From Bathymodiolus brooksi (lineage: Eukaryota; Mollusca; Bivalvia; Mytilida; Modiolidae): DNA of 64,000 bases. The notes below the pieces were generated by a model. That model was not told the origin of the DNA. It was given only the letters and a program-made list of their open reading frames with translations, and ran no database searches. This document shows, piece by piece, positions 25,728-35,314 of this stretch. Position numbers and translations under genes: made by a program. The stretch is from positions 72,626,829 to 72,690,828 of the forward strand of contig OY804588.1 of assembly GCA_963680875.1 (NCBI GenBank), read 5' to 3'. Each line of letters opens with the position of its first letter. Position 1 is the first letter of the stretch.

Positions 25728-26465
25728 ATATATAAGTTGGTTCCTAGAGTTGGATATATTTGGTTCCTAGAGTGAGATACAATTGTATATATATGGTTCC
25801 TAGAGTGAGATATAATTGTATCTAAGTTGGTTCCTAGAGCGAGATATAATTGTATCTAAGTTGGTTCCTAGAGTGAGATATAATTGTATATAAGTTGGTT
25901 CCTAGAGTGAGATATAATTGTATCTAAGTTGGTTCCTAGAGTGAGATATAATTGTATCTAAGTTGGTTCCTAGAGTGAGATATAATTGTATCTAAGTTGG
26001 TTGCTAGAGTGAGATATAATTGTATATAAGTTGGTTCCTAGAGTGAGATATAATTATATATAAGTTGGTTCCTAGAGTGAGATATAATTGTATCTAAGTT
26101 GGTTCCTAGAGCGAGATATAATTGTATCTAAGTTGGTTCCTAGAGTGAGATATAATTGTATCTAAGTTGGTTCCTAGAGTGAGATATAATTGTATATAAG
26201 TTGGTTCCTAGAGTGAGATATAATTGTATCTAAGTTGGTTCCTAGAGTGAGATATAATTGTATATAAGTTGGTTCCTAGAGTGAGATATAATTGTATCTA
26301 AGTTGGTTCCTAGAGCGAGATATAATTGTATCTAAGTTGGTTCCTAGAGTAAGATAAAATTGTATCTAAGTTGGTTCCTAGAGCGAGATATAATTGTATC
26401 TAAGTTGGTTCCTAGAGTGAGATATAATTGTATATAAGTTGGTTCCTAGAGTGAGATATAATTGT
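25728..26465. repeat. 34-bp tandem array, block 1 (~21 copies)
   Basis: Unit TTGGTTCCTAGAGTGAGATA followed by TAATTGTATCTAAG, with GTGAG/GCGAG and ATCTAAG/ATATAAG variants. It lies in the last BAG6 intron and ends at GATATAATTGT, where a 767-bp segment intervenes. Confidence 0.97.
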
Positions 26466-27232
26466 TAATTCCACCTTATATCAGAATGCTGTCTTCTGAT
26501 TGGTTGATGAAAGGGGTATTTTTTACCAATTCTTCGTTTTTTCAGCTTTTCCACCATTGCCGGGATATTTGCCTAAAAATATCCCGGTACTATAGGAAAA
26601 TATCCCGCTCAAGATGAAATCCCTTCTTTAAATAGTTTATGACGTCACGGATGTTATTCGAATTACTCGGGTTTCTTCTTTCAACCAACGCTAAGGTAAA
26701 GAAAATGGCGACAGTGTCAGCCGTTATGTTTGAAATCGTTGAAATGTATATATTTCAAATTCGTTTGCATTATTTTTTTTAGCGTGTTGTATGTTAAAGC
26801 AAAACCGTGATTTATTTTATTTTTGAATTTGTTCCAGAATTTATACACTAATCACTTCTTTGAAAAGATTTTTCCTGTTTTCGTAGATTGATTTTAAGTC
26901 TCAGTTGAAAATCAAATGATCGAGGTGGTCTGAAGTTCTGAACCTGCTTGCATGCCACTGTTTTACTTGCTGTTAAATATTCGGCGGAATTAAACAAATA
27001 TATCCTGTTAGTGAGGGTTATTTGCGAAAAATACCGGTTTCGAGGACAATCAAATGTCCCTCGCCGCTAACGCGGCTTGGGATATTTGCCTCTCCTCTCA
27101 ACCGGTATTTTACGCAAATAACCCTCACTAACAGGATATATTTGTATAATAATTCAGCGGCGAGGGACATTTGACTGTCCTCGAAACCGGTATTTTTCGC
27201 AAATAACCCTCACTAACAGGATATATTTGTAT
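26466..27232. mobile_element. 767-bp insertion in the 34-bp array, with an internal fold-back
   Basis: Unrelated to the satellite. The right third (26994-27230) is a strong inverted repeat: ACAAATATATCCTGTTAGTG then AGGGTTATTTGCG at left, its reverse complement twice at right (27115-27147 and 27197-27230). CCGGTATTTTTCGC and GAGGGACATTTGA blocks are also paired. No coding frame was seen. It is probably a fold-back transposable element, or two nested ones. Confidence 0.7.
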
Positions 27233-27639
27233 AATATAAGTTGGTTCCTAGAGTGAGATATAATTGTATATAAGTTGGTTCCTAGAGTGAGATATAATTG
27301 TATCTAAGTTGGTTCCTAGAGTAAGATATAATTGTATATAAGTTGGTTCCTAGAGTGAGATATAATTGTATCTAAGTTGGTTCCTAGAGCGAGATATAAT
27401 TGTATATAAGTTGGTTCCTAGAGTAAGATATAATTATATATAAGTTGGTTCCTAGAGTGAGATATAATTGTATATAAGTTGGTTCCTAGAGTGAGATATA
27501 ATTGTATCTAAGTTGGTTCCTAGAGTGAGATATAATTGTATCTAAGTTGGTTCCTAGAGTAAGATATAATTGTATATAAGTTGGTTCCTAGAGTGAGATA
27601 TAATTGTATATAAGTTGGTTCCTAGAGTGAGATATAATT
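27233..27639. repeat. 34-bp tandem array, block 2 (~12 copies)
   Basis: The same 34-bp unit resumes at TATAAGTTGGTTCC and ends at GATATAATT, where the next element is inserted. Confidence 0.97.
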
Positions 27640-28919
27640 AAGTCTCCCAAACAACGTTTGGAGACTTATTGTTTTTGCTCCGTTTCTTGTTATTATTATT
27701 ATTATTCTTCTTCTCCTTTCTTTCTTTCTTTCTTTGGCACATGAACTTGTCCACGGCAGATCTCAGGAACTACTGGACAGAATAAACTTGGTGGAGTTAT
27801 AGATATATGTTTCTAGTTGGTCCTAAAGTTTTCAGCTTTGTGGTAAAGGGGGTCAAAGTCATATTTTGAGGGGTTCAAAGGGAGTGGGTGTTACTATAGA
27901 ATCCTATGGGAAAGTTGAAAGTTTGTACATTAAAGTTGATAACTTCTAAATGAATAATGATAGAGACATAAAATTTGACATAGTGATAGGTCACCATTAG
28001 AGGAGCAATTCTGCATCTTCAAAATTTTCAAGATATCTGCCATTTTCAAAAAGGCTGCCAAAACAGGCATAAAAAGTGGGCGGGAAAAATTCAACATTGT
28101 CCGATATCATCAAAATTTGATATGTTGGTAGATAATGATGTCCCGAATTGATTCCTGACATTGAAAAATTTCTACCGATCGCCATTTTCAAAATGGCCAC
28201 CACAATACCGCAAAAATTCAACATTGTCCGATATCATCTAAATCTGATATGTGGATAGATTATGATGTTCCGAATTTATTCCCGACATTGAAAAATTTCT
28301 AGCAGTCACCATTTTCAAAATGGCCACCACAATGCCACACAAATTCAACATTGTCCGATTTCAACGACATTTCATATGTGGGTAGATTATGATGTCCCGA
28401 ATAGATTCCCGACATTGAAAAATTTCTAGCAGTCACCATTTTCAAAATGGCCACCACAATACCGCACACAAATTCAACATTGTCTGATTTCAATGACATT
28501 TCATATGTGGGTAGATTATGATGTCCTGAATTTATTCCCGACATTGAAAAATTTCTAGCAGTCGCCATTTTCAAAATTGACGGAAAAATTCAACATTGTC
28601 CGATATCATCAAAATTTGATATGTGGGTAGATAATGATGTCCAGAATTGATTCCCGACATTGAAAAATTTCTACCAGTCGCCATTTTCAAAATGGCCGTC
28701 ACAATATCGCACAAATTCAACATTGTCCGATTTCAACGACATTTCATATGTAGGTAGATTATGATGTCCCGAATTGATTCCTGATATTGAAAAATTTCTA
28801 CCGGTCTCCATTTTCAAAATGGCCACCACAATACCGCAAAAATTCAACATTGTTCGATTTCAAAGGTAGCTTTTGATTTATTTTTTAAACCTGTTGTCAG
28901 TGGCCGGTTTGGGAGACTT
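27640..28919. mobile_element. 1.28-kb TIR element inserted in the 34-bp array
   Basis: Bounded by 13-bp inverted repeats AAGTCTCCCAAAC (27640-27652) and GTTTGGGAGACTT (28907-28919). The left end is also a hairpin by itself, because AAGTCTCCCAAAC is followed at once by AACGTTTGGAGACTT. The interior has a TTATTATTATTATT/CTTTCTTTC microsatellite near 27690-27735 and then a ~127-bp tandem array. No transposase was seen, so this is a non-autonomous element of unknown superfamily. Confidence 0.8.
27995..28865. repeat. ~127-bp tandem repeat inside the TIR element (~7 copies)
   Basis: The phrase GACATTGAAAAATTTCTA recurs at about 28157, 28284, 28411, 28540, 28656 and 28783, with one earlier degenerate copy. 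Each unit carries GCCATTTTCAAAATGGCC, itself a small palindrome, and AATTCAACATTGTCCGAT. Minus-strand frames here come from this repeat. Confidence 0.9.
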
Positions 28920-28954
28920 GAGACTTCATAATCGTTAGATTATAATCATATCTT

Positions 28955-29982
28955 GTTGTATCTAAGTTGGTTCCTAGAGTGAGATATAATTGTATCTAAG
29001 TTGGTTCCTAAAGTGAGATATAATTGTATATAAGTTGGTTCCTAGAGTGAGATATAATTGTATCTAAGTTGGTTCCTAGAGTGAGATATAATTGTATCTA
29101 AGTTGGTTCCTAGAGCGAGATATAATTGTATCTAAGTTGGTTCCTAGAGTGAGATATAATTGTATATAAGTTGGTTCCTAGAGCGAGATATAATTATATA
29201 TAAGTTGGTTCCTAGAGTGAGATATAATTGTATATAAGTTGGTTCCTAGAGCGAGATATAATTATATATAAGTTGGTTCCTAGAGTGAGATATAATTGTA
29301 TATAAGTTGGTTCCTAGAGTGAGATATAATTGTATCTAAGTTGGTTCCTAGAGCGAGATATAATTATATATAAGTTGGTTCCTAGAGTGAGATATAATTG
29401 TATCTAAGTTGGTTCCTAGAGTGAGATATAATTGTATATAAGTTGGTTCCTAGAGTGAGATATAATTGTATATAAGTTGGTTCCTAGAGTGAGATATAAT
29501 TGTATCTAAGTTGGTTCCTAGAGTGAGATATAATTGTATCTAAGTTGGTTCCTAGAGCGAGATATAATTGTATCTAAGTTGGTTCCTAGAGTGAGATATA
29601 ATTGTATATAAGTTGGTTCCTAGAGCAAGATATAATTATATAAAAGTAGGTTCCTAGAGTGAGATATAATTGTATATAAGTTGGTTCCTAGAGTGAGATA
29701 TAATTGTATATAAGTTGGTTCCTAGAGCGAGATATAATTGTATCTAAGTTGGTTCTTAGAGTGAGATATAATTGTATATAAGTTGGTTCCTAGAGTGAGA
29801 TATAATTGTATCTAAGTTGGTTCCTAGAGTGAGATATAATTGTATATATTTGGTTCCTAGAGTGAGATATAATTGTATATAAGTTGGTTCCTAGAGCGAG
29901 ATATAATTATATATAAGTTGGTTCCTAAAGTGAGATAATATAATTGTATCTAAGTTGGTTCCTAGAGTGAGATATAATTGCA
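28955..29982. repeat. 34-bp tandem array, block 3 (~30 copies)
   Basis: The same 34-bp unit, continuing to within about 15 bp of the acceptor of the last BAG6 exon (AGATATAATTG, then CATTGTTTTGTTTTTAG). Confidence 0.97.
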
Positions 29983-29997
29983 TTGTTTTGTTTTTAG

Positions 29998-30258
29998 TTA
30001 AATGGACCAATAGAATCTTCTAATCGCAGAGAAAACTTTTCCCAGTCTATCAGGCGAGCAGCGTCTGCTGCAGGTGTTGAACCAATCAGCAGTCTAGAGA
30101 ATTTAACAAAAGAAGCTGAAGACGACACAGAAATATTGAATGAATATGAGGAGCATATGAGGAACTCTATTATTGAACGACTTCAGACAGACTCTGATTT
30201 TGTGCCCAACAGATTCCCTAAATCTCATGAATATTTTAAGAAAAATAATAACAAATAA
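29998..30258 (+). CDS. BAG6: BAG6 last coding exon, BAG-like C-terminus and stop
   Basis: 261 bp, 86 codons plus TAA at 30256-30258, acceptor TTTGTTTTTAG, phase 0. The product continues the AKRRK exon and has SIRRAASAAGVEPISSLENL, then an acidic helix with EYEEHMRNSIIERLQ and the C-terminus RFPKSHEYFKK plus NNNK. Vertebrate BAG6 has the same plan after its NLS: RAAKAAGA, a helical stretch with a QxRL-type element, and a final RFP motif. This is the BAG-like domain that binds UBL4A in the BAG6-TRC35-UBL4A complex. Together the five exons give about 306 residues, roughly a quarter of a typical ~1100-aa BAG6. No frameshift or stop breaks the joined frame. Confidence 0.93.
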   Translation, partial: LNGPIESSNRRENFSQSIRRAASAAGVEPISSLENLTKEAEDDTEILNEYEEHMRNSIIERLQTDSDFVPNRFPKSHEYFKKNNNK

Positions 30259-30779
30259 GAAATTTTAATGTGATATTATACTAATATTAATGAAAAGGAT
30301 CTATTTGATTAAATCAAACTTTTGATCTGATTGATTCACAATAAGTCAATAATGTCTCTAAAAACAAAAAAACGTGACTGGGTTGCACAAAGCTTAATAA
30401 AATATAAGTGCCTATTATAAAATTTGACGCTTAAGATTACTTGAAATGTAAATGAAATTAATTTACACTTAATGTTTAATTGAGATTTAAATCTAATTGA
30501 AGTTTGTGCAACTCAGTCCTTATTGTTGAAATTATGAAAATATGTTGATTTGCAATTATTTCTAGAACAATCTTATGATCATCATTTCAAATGTAAATAA
30601 ACAGAACTTATGGATATACAAATTTATATCTTGTCGTGAGAAAATCGTAGCTGTTGACAACATTTATGGCATCATTGTTTTTGAAAAGTTTTGTGTTAGG
30701 ATGGGGCATATTTTATAATTATGTGTTGTTACTTGATTAATCATGTTTTATACAACGTGCTTTGCATGGCGGACTCATT
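30259..30779 (+). other. BAG6 3' UTR and downstream flank
   Basis: AT-rich. Candidate polyadenylation hexamers AATAAA lie at 30396-30401 and 30596-30601, so the transcript probably ends before the 24-bp array. Nothing else was recognised. Confidence 0.6.
30396..30401 (+). promoter_or_regulatory. Candidate BAG6 poly(A) signal
   Basis: AATAAA 138 bp after the BAG6 stop. A second AATAAA at 30596-30601 is the alternative. Confidence 0.4.
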
Positions 30780-31305
30780 TTGATCACATCACTCCATGGA
30801 GAATTTGGTTAGATCACTCCATGCAGGAGATCACTTGAGATTTTCATAGACTCATTAAGGTCACTCCATAGTAGACTCACTGTGTCATTCCATAGTGAAC
30901 TCACTGTGTCACTCCATGGTGAACTCACTGTGTCACTCCATGGAGAACTCACTGTGTCACTCCATGGTGAACTCACTGTGTCACTCCATGGAGAACTCAC
31001 TGTGTCACTCCATGGTGAACTCACTGTGTCACTCCATGGTGAACTCACTGTGTCACTCCATGGTGAACTCACTTTGTCACTCCATGGTGAACTCACTGTG
31101 TCACTCCATGGTGAACTCACTGTGTCACTCCATGGTGAACTCACTGTGTCATTCCATGGTAAACTCACTGGACCACTGCATGGTGAACTCACTGTGTCAC
31201 TCCATGGTGAACTCACTGTGTCACTCCATGGTGAACTCACTGTGTCACTCCATGGTAAACTCACTGGACCACTGCATGGTGGACTCATTTTGATCACTTC
31301 CTGTT
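30780..31305. repeat. 24-bp tandem array downstream of BAG6 (~22 copies)
   Basis: Unit CTCACTGTGTCACTCCATGG plus TGAA. Flanking degenerate units reach back to about 30771 and forward to about 31420. The period is a multiple of three without stops, giving open frames of 132-180 codons on both strands that encode only 8-residue repeats (HSMVNSLC, HGELTVSL, PWSDTVSS). Confidence 0.96.
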
Positions 31306-31594
31306 GGACTCACTGGGATCACTTCATTGCAAACTTATTGAAATCACCTCATGATGGGGTCTTTTTGATCTTTTCAGGGTTGACTCATGGTAATAGTTAT
31401 AGTAGACTCACTGGGATTAATTAAAGGCACATTTCATCTCTGTGTTTTCTCAAGAGCGAATTATTTACATACTACTACATAGTGTACCAAAATTATAATT
31501 TTTTGTGTCTGTCTGAGACTAGATTCATAATTTTCCATCAACTGCTGTCATTTCCTTGCTACTAGAAGGCTGTTCATTTCATGCTGATTATACA

Positions 31595-31887
31595 TTGACA
31601 GATTACTCTTGTCTATGACATATCATTGACATAGATTACACTTGTCTATGTCATATCATTGACATATACTACACTTGTCTATGTCATATCATTGACATAG
31701 ATTATACTTGTCTATGTCATATCATTGACATATATTACACTTGTCTATGCCATATCATTGACATAGATTACGCTTGTCTATGTCATATCATTGACATAGA
31801 TTACACTTGTCTGTGTCATATCATTAACATATTACAATTGTCTATGTCGTATCATTGACATAGATTACACTTGTCTATGTCATATCA
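31595..31887. repeat. 33-bp palindrome-bearing tandem array, block 1
   Basis: Unit ATTACACTTGTCTATGTCAT plus ATCATTGACATAG. Each unit contains the inverted repeat CTATGTCA-TATCAT-TGACATAG. The last 14 bases form the left target duplication of the SINE. Confidence 0.95.
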
Positions 31888-32150
31888 GGGGGTGTCGTGG
31901 CCATGATCATATGGTAATTGGATTTACAACTACTTATGCAATCGGTGCCTATCACCACTGATGTTGTGGGTTCGACTCCCGCTCGGGACGAGGTGTATAA
32001 CATTATGTGATAAAGATTAATCAGTGACTTGTGGCAGATCAGTGGTTTTCTCCTGGTCCCCCGGTTTCCTCCACCAATAAAACTGACCGCCACGATATAG
32101 CTGAAATATTGTTGAAAGTGGCATTAAACACTATAAAACCAACCAGCCAA
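31888..32150 (+). mobile_element. Full-length tRNA-derived SINE with 14-bp target duplication
   Basis: 263 bp. The tRNA-like head GGTGTCGTGGCCATGATCAT has an A-box-like start and a perfect B box GGTTCGACTCC at 31969-31979. A middle part follows (GGTTTCCTCCACCAATAAAA), then a conserved 3' domain (CGCCACGATATAGCTGAAAT, TGTTGAAAGTGGCATTAAAC) and an AACC-rich tail. TCTATGTCATATCA occurs immediately before (31874-31887) and after (32151-32164). This breaks the register of the surrounding 33-bp array exactly as a target-site duplication would. This copy is the reference for the other SINE calls. Confidence 0.93.
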
Positions 32151-32207
32151 TCTATGTCATATCATTGACATAGATTACTCTTGTCTATGTCATATCATTG
32201 ACATATA
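32151..32207. repeat. 33-bp array, short block between SINE and TA element
   Basis: Less than two units of the 33-bp repeat, starting with the right SINE target duplication and ending at ACATATA, where the next element inserts. Confidence 0.93.
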
Positions 32208-33144
32208 CCGTAAATTGGGATATTTTGGCCGTAGTTTTATTTTGGTTTATGCTGCCTCTCTTGAAAGTGCCAAAATTAAACACGCCAAAAAATAACGTCT
32301 GCTAAAATAAAAAATACCAATATTTTATAAAAGTTATAAACGCGAAATCACAGGTGAGTCTTTCATTTGTATTCAACTTTGCGAAAAAAATTATAAATCA
32401 AATCAGATAGTCCAAGTAATACAAGATGCATAAAACAAGCAAATACATCAATAATCCACAGCTATCAGTTGTAATGACTTAAAGCAGATCTACTCCAGAC
32501 ATAAATAAAGCTTATAACTTAACAATATGTGTATAATAATTTTCACAAGAAACTAAATGTTAATTGTCAATTTAGCTCTAGGGTTAATCATTGACATTTT
32601 TATTGTATGATTAGTATACCGGCAGTCGTCAGTCAAATAAATTGTTATGGATTTCACACCTGTTGTAAAAACACCTATTGACAAACGTTAATTAAGGTAG
32701 ACTTTGCAGGTAGACCATTACGGATCAGTGGTTTGATAACGGTATCATTATGGTAAAGAAAAGAAAATTCATTATATTTTGAATTTGAGTTTTATGTTGT
32801 TTTAAAGTTCATCTTATCATCTTAGCTAATAAATATTTTATCACTATTTATTAATTTTCATCCACAGATAATGCCATCTGGAAAAAGTATTTGTATTTCG
32901 CCCGTATCCAATTTCTTAGTTACTTTTTTAAACAAACTTCCGGTGAGATACCGGTGGTATTTGACTTCAAGTTTTTGATCTACGATAAAAAAAAAAACAT
33001 TGGTCACGAGCATTTATTTTTTTGTAACCATTTGAAAAGCACCAAAATAAAACAATCATCTTTTGGAAAGCACCAAAAATTAAACATCGACATTTTGACA
33101 GAAAACCACAAAATATTCCGACGCCAAAATATCCCAATTTACGG
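32208..33144. mobile_element. 937-bp TIR element with TA target duplication (mariner-type MITE)
   Basis: Ends CCGTAAATTGGGATATTTTG plus GC and the exact reverse complement at right. Looser similarity continues inwards (CCAAAATTAAAC / GTTTAATTTTTGG). The array reads GACATA-TA before and TA-TTACTC after, so one TA is duplicated, as for Tc1/mariner elements. No transposase was found. A 95-codon frame overlapping the right end has no domain. Confidence 0.88.
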
Positions 33145-33475
33145 TATTACTCCTGTCTATGCCATATCATTGACATAGAGTACTCTTGTCTATGTCATAT
33201 CATTGACATATATTACACTTGTCTATGTCATATCATTGACATATATTACACATGTCTATGTCATGTCATTGACATATGTTATATTTGTCTATGTCATTAC
33301 ATTGACATAGATTACTCTTGTCTATGTCATATCATTGACATATATTGCACTTGTCTATGTCATATCATTGATATATATTACACTTGCCTATGTCATATCA
33401 TTGACATAGGTTATATTTGTCTATGTCATATCATTGACATATATTACTCTTGTCTATGTCATATCATTGATCATG
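33145..33475. repeat. 33-bp palindrome-bearing tandem array, block 2 (~10 copies)
   Basis: The same unit resumes after the TA element, with more divergent copies, and ends near CATATCATTGATCATGC. Confidence 0.94.
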
Positions 33476-33701
33476 CTTATCTTATATAACTATGAAGAAA
33501 GACTTGTTTGATATTGAGTTAACTGTGAATATTTATACATTTATTTCAGCATGATATGTTTATGGTAGCAGATGTTATTTTCTTATGTATTGTAATTTGC
33601 TAGATGAAACACATTGCAGTTTGAGGGCAATAAATTCCCATTGACGTTTATAAATTTTACAAGCTATTTACTCACAAACCAACAAATATCAAAATATATA
33701 G

Positions 33702-34047
33702 GTTAATCTTGCCACTGTATAACTAGGTTAATCTGTGCAATGTATAACTAGGTTAATCTGTGCACTGCATAAATAGGTTGATCTGCCCACTGTATAACTA
33801 GGCTAATCTGTCCACTGTATAACTAGGTTAATCTGTCCACTGTATAACTTAATCTGCCCACTGTATGACTAGGTTAATCTGTCCACTGTATAACTAGGTT
33901 AATCTGACCACTGTATAACTAGGTTAATCTGTCCACTGTATAACTAGGTTAATCTGTCCACTGTATAACTAGGTTAATCTGCCCACTGTATAAGTAGGTT
34001 AATCTGCCCATTGTATAACTAGGTTAATCTGTCCACTGTAAAACTGG
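33702..34047. repeat. 25-bp tandem repeat (~14 copies)
   Basis: Unit ACTGTATAACTAGGTTAATC plus TGTCC (or TGCCC). The array is moderately diverged, with one copy lacking part of the unit near 33848. Confidence 0.93.
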
Positions 34048-35263
34048 TAAAATAATGATATTTACAGACAAAACATGTATAAGAAGGTTAACCAGTTATA
34101 TAGTCTAACCTGGTTATATTAAACTTGTATGTCATTTATAACTCAAAAGACAAAATTTAACCCAATTATTAGCTCAAATACTAAGCTAGGTCCTTCAGCA
34201 ATAATGTTCAACACTATGTCTATTTTTGTCCTTTTGTGTGGATGTCAGGATGCTAAAAGTAATATTTATACCACGGTTTTCCAAGTTAAACAATCAAACG
34301 GGAAGCGTGAGATTGTTTGACCGTTTATAACTCGGAAAACCATGGTATAAATGATTTGTATCATGAAGCAATGCAATATCACATCTAGGTCGTTGATAAT
34401 TGCATGGCTCTCTGAGAGTAATAAAACTACAGTCCAGATTTAAAGTGTGCAATATCTTGTATCTGCATGTTTTATTTCATAGTTTTTAGCTGTTGCTTAC
34501 ATTCTGGTATATAAACCATAAAAAGATAAAAGGAAAAGAATATGTTCTTGTTACAACCTATACTTAATTCAAATAACAGCTCCACCAGGCTTACGGAGAG
34601 TTTATTGCCAATGTTTGGTACACAATATAAGTCAGTGGCTACTCTTCTGGAATTGATATTTTTCTAGTATTAGTACACAACGCATCCAGAATATTTTTCA
34701 GAAGACCTGGAATTAAGGTAAAATAATATTTGATCAATGATGTCATTGTGACACTCCAAAATGATCCAATCAGAGCTCAGGATTTTGAGATAAACAATTG
34801 TTTTTAGGACAAAAGTCTTTTTTTAATTTGTTGTTCAACCAAGGTCGTGGTGCAAAGTTATAGAACTCCTTGAACTTTAACCTAGCTTATTTTTTGAAAG
34901 AAGATAAATTCAAGGTTAAAACTCATATTAGAAACATGTTTTATTTGTGTATTTTTACTTTAATGATATTTTACTACAAATTTAAATGTGCTTTTAGTCG
35001 TCCAAGGTATAATGTGTTCATATACAATAGAGGTGACCTCTTAAATTGGGTCAGTTTAACCTCATTAATGTAACCTTTTACATGGTTAAGAATGTGGGTG
35101 ATTTTTATTTCTTACATCATACAGTTTTGTACAGTACATTGTATTCTGTATATTATGTTGTACATAAATACCTGTTAGCTAACAGTTAAACTTAAAATAA
35201 ATTTACTTTTCAAAAACATTAGTTTTTATGCCTTTTAAATGTTCTTATCTCTTTATGGATAAT
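34048..35263. other. Intergenic AT-rich sequence
   Basis: One hairpin (34264-34353) is listed separately. No coding frame with recognisable content and no RNA gene was seen. Confidence 0.6.
34264..34353. repeat. Hairpin / fold-back element, 90 bp
   Basis: Left arm TTTATACCACGGTTTTCC, right arm GGAAAACCATGGTATAAA, with additional pairing of AACAATCAAACGG and CCGT-type inner bases. The loop contains AAGCGTGAG. Confidence 0.75.
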
Positions 35264-35301
35264 GGGTGTTTAACACCACTTTCAACAATACTTCAGTTAC
35301 T
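35264..35301 (-). mobile_element. SINE 3'-end fragment at edge of 24-bp satellite
   Basis: GGTGTTTAACACCACTTTCA plus ACAATACTTCAGTTA is the reverse complement of the SINE 3' domain. The satellite starts about 14 bp later. Confidence 0.8.
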
Positions 35302-35314
35302 GTCTACCATGACC

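Noticed and set aside
30809..31424. Frames of 132-180 codons on both strands downstream of BAG6
   Set aside because: Products of the 24-bp array. Eight-residue repeats in three frames.
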